Positions 50,246 to 60,654 of a stretch of DNA of 64,000 nt are shown in pieces; positions within the stretch are counted from its first letter, which is position 1, and the number at the start of each line of letters is the position of its first letter. The translations under genes and the position numbers were made by a program. Source of the DNA: Paenibacillus sp. FSL M7-0420. GTDB taxonomy: Bacteria > Bacillota > Bacilli > Paenibacillales > Paenibacillaceae. The notes beneath the pieces are model-generated. The model saw only the letters and a list, made by a program, of their open reading frames with translations. It made no database searches and was not told where the DNA came from. The stretch lies in contig NZ_JBBOCJ010000001.1 in assembly GCF_038002345.1 (NCBI RefSeq), positions 3,844,001 through 3,908,000 on the forward strand, read 5' to 3'.

Positions 50246-52528
50246 TTATGATTCCACGGCCAGCTGGCCGGTATCCCTATTCTGCAGCACCAGCTTGCCT
50301 TCAAGCGGCGCGCCGTCTTCATCTGTCAGCTTCAGCTTCCCGGTTCGTCCCTTCTCAATCAGGGCCTTCACCTGGGTGTCGGTGAGCGTGCGTCCGTGAT
50401 TCTCCTTCCAGATCACGAAGGCGCAGCCCTCCTTATAATGGGAACAGCCGTAGCCCTTGCGGCCCATGAAGATCATACCGCCGCAGCCGGGACGCGGGCA
50501 GCTGCCGATAACCTTCGGCCCGGTATCCCCGCTCTTCCCGGCCGCGGCAGACACCGCGCTGCGCGGTTTGGCCGTTGCCGGCTTGCGTTCAGCCGCTTTG
50601 GATTCGGCGGGCTTGCGCGACCCAGCAGCCGGGCTGCGGCCCTTGCCGCCGCTGTTCAGCGAAGGTGTATCCCCTTCGAAGGAGGTCTTGGCGGCGCGCG
50701 ACTGCACGCGGACCTTGTCCACAATCATCGAAGCGAACCGCTTGACGTTCTCCATGAATTGTCCGTCCGCTGCGGTGCCGCGGGCAATTTCATTGAGGCG
50801 GCGCTCCCACTGCCCGGTCATTTCCGGAGAGGTCAGCAGCTCCACGCCTGCCCCGCGGATCAGTTCAACCGCCGTCCGCCCCTTTTGGGTGATGGCGATC
50901 TTTTTCCCCTGCATCTCCACATAGCCGACATTCTTCAGCCGTTCAATCGTGGCCGCCCGGGTGGCCGGAGTGCCCAGCCCTGAATCCTTCATGGCATCGC
51001 GCAGCTCTTCGTCCTCAATCTGCTTGCCTGCGCTCTCCATCGCCTTCAGCAAGGTCCCTTCCGTGTAATGCTTTGGTGGCTGGGTATCCTTCTCCTTCAC
51101 AATGGCATCGCTGCAGAGCACTTCCCCGTCTGCCTGAACCGAGAACGGCTCGTTCACCTCAAGCTCTTCTTCCTCCTCATCCTCCTTGCCTTTGCCCTTG
51201 GCCGGTTTGGACTTGTCCTTCTTCTGGTCTGCGTAGATCACCTTCCAGCCGAGGCTGAGCAGCTCCTTGACCGTAGTCTTGAACTTCTCGCTTTCCACTT
51301 CGGTCATCACCGTATGCACCTTATATTCCGCTGCCGGATAGAACTGGGAGAGGAAGCGGCGGACAATCAGATCGTAGAGCTTGGCCTCGTCTGCACTCAG
51401 TCCGTTCGCCTTACGGTTCGTAGGCAGAATCGCATGGTGATCCTCCACCTTGGACGGATTACAGATAAACTTATTGCCTTTATGAACCAGGTTACGGTTC
51501 GCACCCTTCACCCAATCGTCGTACTGCGTGCCCTGAAGGGCCGACAGCGTCTTGTGCATTTCAGGAATATTCTGCTCCGTGACATAGTTAGAGTTAGTAC
51601 GCGGGTACGAGATTACCTTATGCTTCTCATACAGCGCCTGGGCGATGTCCAGTGTCTTCTTGGCGGAGAAGGCATATTTCCCGTTCGCCTCACGCTGCAG
51701 CAGCGTCAGATCGTACAGCTTGTTCGGATATTCCTTGGTCTCTTTGACCTCATAGAGAATAATCCGGGCGGGCTTGCCTTTGACCTTGGCCGCAAGCGCC
51801 TCTGCCTTCGCACCCTCCGTTAACCGGTCGCCCTGCCACATTCCCTTATACGTCAGCTCATTCTGGGTGAAATGTCCTTCCACCTCAAAGAACTTCAGCG
51901 AGGAGAATGCTTCAATGGTCTTCTGACGGTCATAGATCAGCGCCAGCACCGGGGTCTGCACCCGGCCTACAGAGAGCAGTACATTATGCTTGGTGGTAAA
52001 AGCGCGCGAGCCGTTCATTCCGATCAGCCAGTCCGCCTCGCTGCGCGCCCGGGCCGCTTTGGTCAGATTCTCGTATTCCGATCCGTCCTTCAGCTCCTGG
52101 AAGCCCTTGCGGATCGTCTCCGGCGTCAGATCGGAGATCCACAGCCGCTTCACCGGCTGGTTCAGCTCCAGGTAGCGCTGGATCAGCGAGAAAATATGCT
52201 GGCCCTCACGCCCGGCATCACAGGAGTTCACCAGCAGATCGCTGCGCTTCGCCAGTTCCCCGATCACCTTCAGCTGATCCATGGTGCGTGCATTGGGCAG
52301 CAGCTTGAACTCCTCGGGGATGATCGGCAGATCATTAATGTTCCATTTTTTATATTTATTGTCGTAGGCTTCGGGCTCTGCCAGGCCAATCAGATGGCCG
52401 ATCGCCCAGGTGATGATGTACTGCTCCCCTTCCAGATAGGAACGGTAGTTTTTGGCCTTCGGTTCTATTGCGGCGGCGATATTCCGCCCCATGTCCGGTT
52501 TCTCCGCAATAATGAGTGTCTTCAACAA
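50246..52528 (-). CDS. topB: DNA topoisomerase III
   Basis: 760 residues. TOPRIM domain at the N-terminus (IIAEKPDMGR; NSCDAGREGQ binds Mg), the catalytic Tyr near 308 in ISYPRTNSNYV, and LLQREANGKYAFSAK in the strand-passage domain. After a Lys/Ala/Ser-rich linker (about 620-670) there is a C-terminal Cys cluster (SCPRPGCGGMIFMGRKGYGC) for zinc. TTG start with AAGGAG nearby. A type IA enzyme that decatenates DNA; as a plasmid-type extra copy is possible, note there are no plasmid genes nearby. Confidence 0.95.
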   Translation of the reverse strand: MLKTLIIAEKPDMGRNIAAAIEPKAKNYRSYLEGEQYIITWAIGHLIGLAEPEAYDNKYKKWNINDLPIIPEEFKLLPNARTMDQLKVIGELAKRSDLLVNSCDAGREGQHIFSLIQRYLELNQPVKRLWISDLTPETIRKGFQELKDGSEYENLTKAARARSEADWLIGMNGSRAFTTKHNVLLSVGRVQTPVLALIYDRQKTIEAFSSLKFFEVEGHFTQNELTYKGMWQGDRLTEGAKAEALAAKVKGKPARIILYEVKETKEYPNKLYDLTLLQREANGKYAFSAKKTLDIAQALYEKHKVISYPRTNSNYVTEQNIPEMHKTLSALQGTQYDDWVKGANRNLVHKGNKFICNPSKVEDHHAILPTNRKANGLSADEAKLYDLIVRRFLSQFYPAAEYKVHTVMTEVESEKFKTTVKELLSLGWKVIYADQKKDKSKPAKGKGKEDEEEEELEVNEPFSVQADGEVLCSDAIVKEKDTQPPKHYTEGTLLKAMESAGKQIEDEELRDAMKDSGLGTPATRAATIERLKNVGYVEMQGKKIAITQKGRTAVELIRGAGVELLTSPEMTGQWERRLNEIARGTAADGQFMENVKRFASMIVDKVRVQSRAAKTSFEGDTPSLNSGGKGRSPAAGSRKPAESKAAERKPATAKPRSAVSAAAGKSGDTGPKVIGSCPRPGCGGMIFMGRKGYGCSHYKEGCAFVIWKENHGRTLTDTQVKALIEKGRTGKLKLTDEDGAPLEGKLVLQNRDTGQLAVES

Positions 52529-52628
52529 TAATCGCTCCTTACCCTCGGTTCATTACAAAAGTTGTCCAGTAGTCTATTATACCATTCCTGGACCCCAAAA
52601 TCCGCTGCTCATTATTGAGGCCTGCCGC

Positions 52629-53042
52629 TTAAGGGCGAAATACCGCCATCAGAATGAGCAGCGCCCCGATGATCAGGCTGAACAGCTCAAGCACATCTCC
52701 CCTGGACCAGTGCTTGCGGAAAAATACGATTGCAGGCTGGGCAAGCCCCGCGATCACATACAGAACAGCCAGCAGCAGACCAAAGGAAAGTATGGTGAAG
52801 ACGGGCGCATTACTCTGCGGTCCCCCCAGGAAGGTAATCAACACAATAAGCACGGTCAGAAAATACAGAATACACCGGAAGAAGATAATCCACGGCCCGG
52901 ACTTTGCGGGTGCAGATGCAACCGGGACTTGCTGTTCCCTGGCCCGCTCATCCAGTAGACGGCGGATCTCCTCAGGATGCTCCTTACGCATTTTCTGCAT
53001 CTGTCTGGCATTGTCAAGCCTGCGCCTCAGGCGTCCAAACAT
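52629..53042 (-). CDS. Small membrane protein, unknown function
   Basis: 137 residues. A basic, cytoplasmic N-terminus (MFGRLRRRLDNARQMQKMRK) is followed by three hydrophobic helices (WIIFFRCILYFLTVLIVLIT; ILSFGLLLAVLYVIAGLA; LELFSLIIGALLILMAVF). ATG 53042 follows GAGAGGAGG at 7 bases. It lies between topB and proS on the minus strand with no shared motif. Not recognised; could be a membrane-associated regulatory or structural protein. Confidence 0.75.
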   Translation of the reverse strand: MFGRLRRRLDNARQMQKMRKEHPEEIRRLLDERAREQQVPVASAPAKSGPWIIFFRCILYFLTVLIVLITFLGGPQSNAPVFTILSFGLLLAVLYVIAGLAQPAIVFFRKHWSRGDVLELFSLIIGALLILMAVFRP

Positions 53043-53106
53043 GCATTTTCCTCCTCTCCAAGGCGGCAATTCATGCGGTATTCCCCTATTTTACCAGAGC
53101 TTCAAT

Positions 53107-54837
53107 TCAAGCAAAAGCAGTATCCGGTACGGACCTCAGACTGCTTACGCGCAGCACGGCCTCTCCAATATCAATTACTTCCTTGTTACCCGTTCTGCGG
53201 TCCATGTATTCAACCCTCTGCTCAGCGGCCAGCTTGCCGACCACCAGCGCAACCGGTATACCGATCAGTCCGGCATCCTTGAATTTGACCCCGGCCCGCT
53301 CATCGCGGTCGTCCAGCAGGGTATCGATGCCCAGGGCGGTCAGCCGTGCATACAGGGCTTCGGCCAGCTCACGCTGCGCTGTATCTTTGACCGACATCAG
53401 AAGAATATGAACTGTATATGGAGCCAGACCCGGCGGCCAGATCAGCCCCTGGTCATCGTTGTTCTGCTCAGCCACTGCAGCCAGCAAGCGGGAGATTCCG
53501 ATGCCGTAGCAGCCCATTACCATAGACCGGGTGCGGCCGTCTGCATCCAAATAATCTGCCCCCAGCTTCTCACTGTAGACCGTGCCCAGCTTGAAGACAT
53601 GCCCAACCTCGATGCCCTGCTGGAAATCCAGCTCGCCTTCGCCACACTGCGGACATCTGTCGCCGGTAACCGCATTACGGAAATCCCCCACCTGCGTCAG
53701 CGGAAAGTCCCGGCCGGGCACCACTCCACGCAGATGGTAATCCTCTTCCCCCGCGCCTGTGACTGCTTCTGTCATGGCTGCAACAGCAGCATCCACCAGG
53801 ATAGGCACGGACAATCCGGCAGGACCGACATAACCGCTTCCGGTTCCGGCAGCCTCCTGCACATGCTCAGCATCAGCCAGCGTAATGTCACCGCAGCCGA
53901 GGTACTTTTGCACCTTCAGCTCATTCACCTCATGATCTCCACGGACCAGCACAGCAACGGTCTTGCCTCCGCCCGTGTAGATTAATGTCTTGATGATCTC
54001 CTGCGGTCTGAGCTGACTCTCCTGCTCCAGCTGCTGAATAGTCTTCTGGGCAGGCGTATGGAATCGCTCAGGGGCAGGCCGTCCGGCACAATCTTGTATA
54101 TGCGTTACGGCCCCGCTCTGCACTTCCGCCTGCTCCAGATTTGCGGCATATCCGCACAGGGAGCACACAGCTATCTTATCCTCACCTATCTCTGACAGGG
54201 CCATGAATTCATGATTCTGGCCTTTGCCGCCAATCGCTCCGGCATTCGCCTGCACCGCCCGGTACTTCAGGCCGCAGCGGTCAAAGATCCGCTCATAAGC
54301 GCTGTACATCACCTGATAGGCCAGATCCAGGCCCTCCCAGTCGGTATCAAACGAATAGGCATCCTTCATCAGGAACTCCCTGCCCCGCAGAAGCCCTGAG
54401 CGCGGACGACGTTCATCCCGGAACTTCGTCTGAATCTGATAGACAGTCACCGGCAGCCGCCGGTAAGAGCTGATCTCTGCGCGCATTAGCGCTGTAACCA
54501 CTTCCTCATGGGTCGGACCCAGCACGAACTCACGGTCGTGACGGTCCCGGAGCTTCATCAGCTCTTTGCCGTACACCTCATAACGTTCCGATTCTCTCCA
54601 GAGCTCTGCCGGCTGCATCGAAGGCATGAGAACCTCCTGCGCACCGGTGGACTCCATCTCCTGGCGCACGATCTGCTCCATCCTGCGCAGCACCCGCCGT
54701 CCGAGCGGCAAATAGGTGTATACCCCGGCGGCCACCTGCCGGATATATCCGGCACGCAGCAGCAGCTGGTGGCTCCTTGTCTCAGCTTCGGCAGGAGCTT
54801 CGCGCAGAGTGGTAACTAATAGATTGGTTTGACGCAT
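53107..54837 (-). CDS. proS: Prolyl-tRNA synthetase (bacterial type with editing domain)
   Basis: 576 residues. Class II motifs: RQTNLLVTTLREAP at the start, motif 2 TKFRDERRPRSGLLRGREFL, motif 3 in GIGISRLLAAVAEQ, and an inserted INS editing domain (about 220-400; EQESQLRPQEIIKTL, ADAEHVQEAAG). A C-terminal anticodon domain closes the protein. ATG 54837 follows AGAGG at 9 bases and lies inside a T-box-controlled transcript. It charges tRNA-Pro. The leader predicts induction when tRNA-Pro is uncharged. Confidence 0.97.
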   Translation of the reverse strand: MRQTNLLVTTLREAPAEAETRSHQLLLRAGYIRQVAAGVYTYLPLGRRVLRRMEQIVRQEMESTGAQEVLMPSMQPAELWRESERYEVYGKELMKLRDRHDREFVLGPTHEEVVTALMRAEISSYRRLPVTVYQIQTKFRDERRPRSGLLRGREFLMKDAYSFDTDWEGLDLAYQVMYSAYERIFDRCGLKYRAVQANAGAIGGKGQNHEFMALSEIGEDKIAVCSLCGYAANLEQAEVQSGAVTHIQDCAGRPAPERFHTPAQKTIQQLEQESQLRPQEIIKTLIYTGGGKTVAVLVRGDHEVNELKVQKYLGCGDITLADAEHVQEAAGTGSGYVGPAGLSVPILVDAAVAAMTEAVTGAGEEDYHLRGVVPGRDFPLTQVGDFRNAVTGDRCPQCGEGELDFQQGIEVGHVFKLGTVYSEKLGADYLDADGRTRSMVMGCYGIGISRLLAAVAEQNNDDQGLIWPPGLAPYTVHILLMSVKDTAQRELAEALYARLTALGIDTLLDDRDERAGVKFKDAGLIGIPVALVVGKLAAEQRVEYMDRRTGNKEVIDIGEAVLRVSSLRSVPDTAFA

Positions 54838-54901
54838 ACAGATCAGCCTCTTTCGTCGAAAAGTGTGTACAGCTCCGGAACATTTCGCTGCCATAATGAG
54901 A

Positions 54902-55167
54902 ACGCAAAAAAGACGCATCCGTCAGGGACGAATGCGCCGTGTTACCACCCTGTTTTAACCCCAAGACTATCCAAGCCTGCGGTCCTCTAATCCGGATAAC
55001 GGCCGGTTCCGGCAGACTTATACCCCTCTTCAGCATAAGCTGCAGCTTCCAAGGCAGGATTGGTGTCTTACGCACTCGGGGGATCTTTCAGCCGGTGAAT
55101 CCCCTCTCTGCTTCCGGCGCTTACGGATACCAGGTCCTTGGTCAACGCTGTTACGTTATAAATGTTG
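54902..55167 (-). ncRNA. T-box riboswitch leader of proS
   Basis: Minus-strand leader of about 265 bases. It contains the T-box sequence GGGTGGTAACACGG (54935-54953 region), followed by a terminator (GCGCATTCGTC with GACGGATGCG, then TTTTTT). At the 5' part a CCAAGG (about 55134-55139) pairs with CCTTGG to form the base of stem I, and AGAGAG then GGCTG-type elements appear. A CCT proline codon at 55056-55058 lies in the expected specifier position (AATCCTGCCTTGG). Uncharged tRNA-Pro would stabilise the antiterminator and raise proS transcription. Confidence 0.88.
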
Positions 55168-55173
55168 GTTCTT

Positions 55174-55202
55174 AATCTATATGATATTTCAGGCCGCGTC
55201 AA
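55174..55202 (-). promoter_or_regulatory. SigA-type promoter of T-box/proS transcript
   Basis: Minus strand TTGACG (55197-55202), a 17-base spacer and TAGATT (55174-55179). The start would be near 55167, directly before the leader. Confidence 0.75.
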
Positions 55203-55361
55203 GCGGACGATAAATAGATTGTGAATGCAATTAATTATTTTGCAACAAATATCTTCAGATATGAACAGAATGTGTCGATAAACCGAATAGGAGTTGAGGT
55301 ATTTAGAGAGAAACGGCTAGCTACCAGCCGATTTCCATGTACCAGAGGGGGAACCGTTCCA

Positions 55362-57362
55362 ATGTTCAAGTCAGTCAACCGCTTCACCGGCAAGCTCAGA
55401 TCACGATCACTGCAAAGACAAATGATGATGCTGTTCACCATTATGCTGGTGATCCCGATCCTCTTGGTCAGTTATTTCTCCTATTCCAGTGCGAAACGGG
55501 AATTGGAGCTTAAGATGCAGAAAGCCACGCATTCCAGTGTCGATCTGGTCGCCGGGACCATCCAAGAATATGTATCCGCTGCTATGCGGAATGTAGATTT
55601 GCTCAGCCGCCAGATTGAGTCTTCCGGGCTCGATGTGAAGGCTCCCGCAACACGTGAACTCATCGATGAGTTCATGAAGGCACATCCCGAGCTGGAGATT
55701 CTTACGGCGGGTAACGAACAAGGTGCCTGGATGAAGGCCCCGGACCCCGGCAAACAGGATTATGATCCGCGTACACGGGACTGGTATAAGGCGTCCATGC
55801 AGAATGCCGGTACCACTACAATCATTGATCCCTTTGTCTCCGCAACAACCGGCAATTATACGCTGTTCATCTCCCATTCACTGGAGGATGGCAAAGGAGC
55901 TGTGACCACAAGCCTCAATCTCAAGGCAATGAGTGAAAGAATCCATACCACCCATCCAGGTGAGACCGGCTACTTCTACATTGTGGACCGTAATGATAAA
56001 TTCGTCTCTTATCCGGGCAAAGCAGCAGGTGAAGATGTAGCAGATTATATAGTGAAAATGCTGGCAAACGACAGCGGGGACCTGCACTATACCAATCCGG
56101 ACACGGAGATGGAGATGCAGGGTTATTATACAACGGATCCGAGTACAGGGTTCAAAATTGTCGGCATCCTGCCTACCCAAGAATTCTCGGATGCCTCACA
56201 GCCCATTATCTATACAGGACTGATGGTTCTGGCTGTTGCCCTGCTTGTCGCCCTAACCCTGATGTATCTGATTGTCCGCTCCATCACGAAGCCGATCCGC
56301 AGCCTGAACCGTTCGGCACAGCGGGTAAGCGAAGGCTATCTGAATGAGCAGATTCAGATGAACCGGGTAGATGAGATCGGTCAGCTGGCACAGAATTACA
56401 ACCTGATGGTAGGCTCTCTGCGCGGCATCGTCTCGGATATTTCGGAAACCTCGGGACAACTCGCTGCCTCCAGCCAGCAATTAAATGCCACAACCGAAGA
56501 GAACTCCAGAGCCACCGCTTACGTGGCTGAACTGGTGCAGGACTCCTCCGAGGGTGCGCAGACACAGACCTCGGCCATGGCAGAGACCTCGCGCGCGATG
56601 GAGGAAATGTCCTCCGGTATTCAAAGGATCGCCGAAGCCGCCGCCTCCATCGTCGATTCTTCCGCAAGCACTGAAGCAGATGTGCGCAGCGGCAGCCGGA
56701 AGATGGAACAGGTCAGCCAGCAAATGGATGCCATCCGGACCTCTACCCACCACTCTTCGCAGCTGATCGGGCAATTAAACGGCCTGAACGATGAGGTGTC
56801 CGTGATGAGCAGTGCGATTACGGCGATCGCCGTACAGACGAATCTCCTATCGCTGAACGCCGGCATTGAAGCGGCCCGGGCCGGAGAACAGGGCCGGGGC
56901 TTCGCCGTCGTGGCTGCTGAGGTGCGGAAGCTGGCCGATCAATCCAAGAATACCGCCGGAGATATTCAAGATACCCTCCAGCAGATGACCCGGTTGATCG
57001 ACCAGACCTATGAAGCGATCCGGCATACCGTCGCAGCTGATGTTGAGCTGGGTATTCAGGTCACCGCCGAAGCCAAGGAATCCTTCAACAGCATTGAACA
57101 GTCTACAGCCAAAATCAACAGCCAGCTGCATGACATCTCGGCTATTACCGAGCAGATGTCAGCGGGAGCGCAGGAGGTCGCCGCTTCCGTTCACGAGATC
57201 TCCGGTATCTCCCGTTCTACTTCTGACGCCTTCCAGAGTGTAACGGCAGCTACACAGGAACAACTCGCTTCCATGGAAGAGATCTCCGCCTCCTCTACGG
57301 AGCTGTCCAGGATGGCGGGCGATCTGCAGCTTAAGATTGAACGGTTCAAGCTGGAAGACTAG
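55362..57362 (+). CDS. Methyl-accepting chemotaxis protein with extracellular dCache-like sensor
   Basis: 666 residues. A first helix (about 22-42), an extracellular domain of about 240 residues with [20 protein letters not shown] and [19 protein letters not shown] (dCache pattern), a second helix (about 283-305), HAMP, then the long coiled-coil signalling domain with the tip [20 protein letters not shown] and [18 protein letters not shown] 55362 follows AGAGGGGG at 10 bases. It transmits ligand state to CheA/CheW. Ligand unknown. Confidence 0.95.
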   Translation: MFKSVNRFTGKLRSRSLQRQMMMLFTIMLVIPILLVSYFSYSSAKRELELKMQKATHSSVDLVAGTIQEYVSAAMRNVDLLSRQIESSGLDVKAPATRELIDEFMKAHPELEILTAGNEQGAWMKAPDPGKQDYDPRTRDWYKASMQNAGTTTIIDPFVSATTGNYTLFISHSLEDGKGAVTTSLNLKAMSERIHTTHPGETGYFYIVDRNDKFVSYPGKAAGEDVADYIVKMLANDSGDLHYTNPDTEMEMQGYYTTDPSTGFKIVGILPTQEFSDASQPIIYTGLMVLAVALLVALTLMYLIVRSITKPIRSLNRSAQRVSEGYLNEQIQMNRVDEIGQLAQNYNLMVGSLRGIVSDISETSGQLAASSQQLNATTEENSRATAYVAELVQDSSEGAQTQTSAMAETSRAMEEMSSGIQRIAEAAASIVDSSASTEADVRSGSRKMEQVSQQMDAIRTSTHHSSQLIGQLNGLNDEVSVMSSAITAIAVQTNLLSLNAGIEAARAGEQGRGFAVVAAEVRKLADQSKNTAGDIQDTLQQMTRLIDQTYEAIRHTVAADVELGIQVTAEAKESFNSIEQSTAKINSQLHDISAITEQMSAGAQEVAASVHEISGISRSTSDAFQSVTAATQEQLASMEEISASSTELSRMAGDLQLKIERFKLED

Positions 57363-57425
57363 CTCCCGTGATCTTTTGGGCATTGAAGGCCATTCAATGG
57401 TATAGCAGCATAATAAGAGCATAAT

Positions 57426-57465
57426 AAAAAGCCGTCTCTCAGCATTGCTGAAGGACGGCTTTTTC
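57426..57465. terminator. Bidirectional terminator between chemoreceptor and gltD
   Basis: AAAAAGCCGTC and GACGGCTTTTT form a perfect 11-bp stem around 17 bases, with T-tails on both strands. Confidence 0.93.
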
Positions 57466-57477
57466 GTACATATAGAA

Positions 57478-58965
57478 TTAAGCAAGTACAGTCGAACCCA
57501 TCAGGTATTTATCCACTTCACGCGCTGCTTCGCGTCCCTCGTTGATAGCCCATACCACCAGACTCTGTCCGCGGCGCATATCTCCGGCTGCGAATACTTT
57601 ATCCACATTCGTGTTGAATTTGCCATAACGGGCCTTCACATTGGTACGGCGGTCCGTATCCAGCTTAAGCTCCTCAATGATATCCTGCTCCGGTCCGTCG
57701 AAGCCAATCGCAATCAGTGCCAGCTGGGCCGGATAGACAGCCTCGGTGCCCGGAACCGGCTGGTAGATCTTCCGTCCGGTCTCATCCACCATACGGCGGA
57801 TCTGCACGGTGTGCAGCTCCTTCAGGTTGCCTTCATCATCACCGACAAATTTCGTCGTCATGATCGAGAACTCGCGCGGATCTTCACCGAAGACCGCCTT
57901 GGCTTCCTGCTGGGCATAATCCAGCGTATAGACATTCGGGAATTGCGGCCAAGGGTTGGCAATCGGATCACGCGTAAGCGGCGCTTTGTCATGCGTGCCG
58001 AATTGGGTAATGCTGTTGCAGCCATGGCGCAGGGAGGTCGCGACACAGTCAGAGCCGGTGTCGCCTCCGCCAAGTACGATGACATCCTTGCCTGCGGCGG
58101 ATACGTAATTGCCATCCTCCAGATTGGAATTCAGATAGCTTTTGATCGTGCCGTTCAGGTAATCCATGGCATACATAACCCCTTTGAGGTCATGACCCTC
58201 CACATTGAAGCGTCTTGCCTTGGTCGCGCCGCCGCAGAGAACAACGGCATCATATTCATCCACCAGCTGCTGCGCCGGAATGTCTTTGCCAATCTCAGTG
58301 TTAACCACGAACTCGATACCTTCTGCAGCCAGCAGATCGACGCGGCGCTGTACGACACGTTTGTCCAGCTTCATCGTCGGAATGCCGTACATCAGAAGGC
58401 CGCCGATCCGGTCACTGCGCTCGAAGACCGTTACCGTGTGACCCGCCTTATTCAGCTGCGCTGCTGCGGCCAGTCCTGCCGGACCGGAGCCGACAATGGC
58501 GATCCGTTTGCCTGTACGCTTCTCCGGCGGACTCGGGACTACCCAGCCCTCTTCAAAGCCCTTGTCCACAATGGCCAGCTCGATCGTCTTAATCGTAACA
58601 GGCTGTCCAATCAGACCGACGGTACAGGAGCCCTCGCAAGGTGCAGGACAGATGCTGCCGGTGAATTCAGGGAAGTTATTCGTCTTGTGCAGGCGCTCCA
58701 GCGCTTCCTTCCACAAGCCCCGGTAGACCAGGTTATTCCACTCCGGAATCAGGTTATGCACGGGACAGCCTGAAGTACCGCCGCTCATATCCATGCCAGT
58801 GTGGCAATACGGTGTGCCGCAATCCATACAACGGGCACCCTGGGTCCGAAGCTCGTCCTCGGTCAGATGCTCGTGGAATTCTTCCCAATCCTTCACGCGC
58901 TGCTCGGGATCGCGGTCCCCTGGGAGCTGGCGCTTATACTCCATAAATCCAGTAGGTGTAGACAT
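57478..58965 (-). CDS. gltD: Glutamate synthase small subunit
   Basis: 495 residues. N-terminal iron-sulfur cysteines in [14 protein letters not shown], a middle FAD/NAD two-dinucleotide fold with [18 protein letters not shown] and [15 protein letters not shown], and [14 protein letters not shown] for NADPH. ATG 58965 follows GGGGGAAA at 7 bases. It passes electrons from NADPH to the large subunit GltB in making glutamate. gltB is not adjacent, so the gene is isolated here; a stand-alone amidotransferase-like reductase role cannot be excluded. Confidence 0.94.
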   Translation of the reverse strand: MSTPTGFMEYKRQLPGDRDPEQRVKDWEEFHEHLTEDELRTQGARCMDCGTPYCHTGMDMSGGTSGCPVHNLIPEWNNLVYRGLWKEALERLHKTNNFPEFTGSICPAPCEGSCTVGLIGQPVTIKTIELAIVDKGFEEGWVVPSPPEKRTGKRIAIVGSGPAGLAAAAQLNKAGHTVTVFERSDRIGGLLMYGIPTMKLDKRVVQRRVDLLAAEGIEFVVNTEIGKDIPAQQLVDEYDAVVLCGGATKARRFNVEGHDLKGVMYAMDYLNGTIKSYLNSNLEDGNYVSAAGKDVIVLGGGDTGSDCVATSLRHGCNSITQFGTHDKAPLTRDPIANPWPQFPNVYTLDYAQQEAKAVFGEDPREFSIMTTKFVGDDEGNLKELHTVQIRRMVDETGRKIYQPVPGTEAVYPAQLALIAIGFDGPEQDIIEELKLDTDRRTNVKARYGKFNTNVDKVFAAGDMRRGQSLVVWAINEGREAAREVDKYLMGSTVLA

Positions 58966-59121
58966 ATATACGTTTCCCCCATCCGTTCTCTTCGTGTTGA
59001 TGTATAGTACACCATTTCTAATTTTAATTATATTAGCATTCAATACTTTCGCACTGTAATGGACTAATCTGCTGATTATTTGTACTATTTCACATCTTGT
59101 GTCAGAGAAAACGCTTCATTG

Positions 59122-59613
59122 TCACTCCTTGCGGTCGTACACCATAAAACGATAATCATACGGATTCTGCTCATTCTTGAGTCCCGGTGTATTGGAAACT
59201 TCCTTCCACTGGCTCCAGTCTACCTCAGGGAATCTCGTATCGCCTTCAATCTCCGCCTCTATCCGTGTAACACGCAGCTTGTCGGCATACGGCAGCATCA
59301 AGCTATAGATCTCGGCTCCGCCGATCACCATCAGCTCATCCTCCTTGCGCCCCTCAGCCAGCGCCTCAGCCAGCGTATGGATGACCTCAGCCCCTTCGGG
59401 TGCGAAGCTCTTATCGCGGGTCAGAATCAGGCTGGTACGGCCCTTCAGCGGCTTGCTGCCCAGCGACTCCCAGGTTTTTCGGCCCATCAGCATCCGCTTG
59501 CCGAGTGTCTCTGCTTTGAAATAAGCGAAATCCAGCGGCAAATGCCAGGGCATGTCATTATTTTTGCCAATTACGCCATTTGAGGCCATCGCCCATATCA
59601 TGGTAATACTCAT
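59122..59613 (-). CDS. folA: Dihydrofolate reductase
   Basis: 163 residues. [28 protein letters not shown] holds the NADPH and folate sites (Asp in the MPW-LPLD stretch), followed by [11 protein letters not shown] and [18 protein letters not shown]. It reduces dihydrofolate to tetrahydrofolate. Overlaps thyA by 4 bases, so the two are coupled: ThyA makes the dihydrofolate that this enzyme recycles. Confidence 0.97.
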   Translation of the reverse strand: MSITMIWAMASNGVIGKNNDMPWHLPLDFAYFKAETLGKRMLMGRKTWESLGSKPLKGRTSLILTRDKSFAPEGAEVIHTLAEALAEGRKEDELMVIGGAEIYSLMLPYADKLRVTRIEAEIEGDTRFPEVDWSQWKEVSNTPGLKNEQNPYDYRFMVYDRKE

Positions 59614-60404
59614 ATAGCAACCGGTGCCTTGATTCCCGGATGATAGACATAGTCGGTAAATTCAAAATCCTCAAAGGTATAATCAAAAATACTGTCCGGT
59701 ACTCTGCGGATGTTAAGCTTCGGCAGCGCATAAGGCTCCCGTGCAAGCTGTGTAGCCACTTGTTCCATATGATTTGTATATATATGCACATCTCCGCCGG
59801 ACCAGATGAATTCTCCGACCTCAAGCCCCGTCTGCTGGGCCACCATATGGGTAAGCAGCGCGTAGCTGGCAATGTTAAACGGAAGCCCAAGGAACGTATC
59901 CACCGAACGCATCGTAAGCATGCAGGAGAGCTTGCCGCCCGCTACATAGAACTGAAACACGAAATGGCAGGGCGGAAGCTTCATCTGCTCAATCTCGCCT
60001 ACATTCCACGCACTGACGATATGACGCCGCGAATCGGGATTATGCTTAATCGACTCAATTACTTTCGCAATCTGATCGATATGCTGCCCGTCCTTGCTCT
60101 CCCAGGCCCGCCACTGCGAACCGTATACCGGTCCCAGCTCCCCGTTCTCATCGGCCCATTCATCCCAGATCGAGACGCCATTCTCCTTCAGATACGTTGT
60201 ATTGGTATCCCCTTTGAGGAACCATAGAAGCTCATGTACCACCGACTTCAGATGAATGCGCTTGGTGGTCACCAGCGGGAAGCCCTTCGACAGATCGAAG
60301 CGGAGCTGACGCCCGAAGACGGACACTGTACCTGTACCTGTCCGGTCGCTCTTAGCTGTACCGTTGTCGAGAATATCCTGCAATAAATCCAAGTAGTTAC
60401 GCAA
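59610..60404 (-). CDS. thyA: Thymidylate synthase
   Basis: 264 residues from a TTG start. Catalytic Cys is in [12 protein letters not shown], with RRHIVSAWN and [12 protein letters not shown] for folate and dUMP. It converts dUMP to dTMP using methylene-THF. Length is that of the compact ThyA form. Followed by folA with a 4-base overlap. A promoter is visible at 60440-60468. Confidence 0.97.
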   Translation of the reverse strand: MRNYLDLLQDILDNGTAKSDRTGTGTVSVFGRQLRFDLSKGFPLVTTKRIHLKSVVHELLWFLKGDTNTTYLKENGVSIWDEWADENGELGPVYGSQWRAWESKDGQHIDQIAKVIESIKHNPDSRRHIVSAWNVGEIEQMKLPPCHFVFQFYVAGGKLSCMLTMRSVDTFLGLPFNIASYALLTHMVAQQTGLEVGEFIWSGGDVHIYTNHMEQVATQLAREPYALPKLNIRRVPDSIFDYTFEDFEFTDYVYHPGIKAPVAI

Positions 60405-60439
60405 GCCGTATCACACCCCACTCTCTTTTTTCTTCTATC

Positions 60440-60468
60440 AGTTTACCATGAGCTGACGGTCGTTGTAA
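60440..60468 (-). promoter_or_regulatory. SigA-type promoter of thyA-folA
   Basis: Minus strand TTACAA (60463-60468), a 17-base spacer and TAAACT (60440-60445), about 36 bases before the thyA start. Confidence 0.6.
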
Positions 60469-60575
60469 CTTCCCTAACGATAAAAAAACGCAAAAAAACA
60501 AACATTTATCTACCCGAATTGGCCTGACTGCCAGCTATTTCCGAACGTTCATGACAGAGACTTCAGGCATTATCT

Positions 60576-60624
60576 AAAAGAGGATGTTCCCTGACCATCT
60601 GCATGGCTTCGGAAACATCCTCTT
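60576..60624 (-). terminator. Terminator of pdh operon
   Basis: On the minus strand AAGAGGATGTTTCC and GGGAACATCCTCTT form a stem of about 12-14 bp, followed by TTAG. It is downstream of the pdhD stop. Confidence 0.8.
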
Positions 60625-60654
60625 ATATTCTTACCGCATAAGCTTAAGCGGTTA

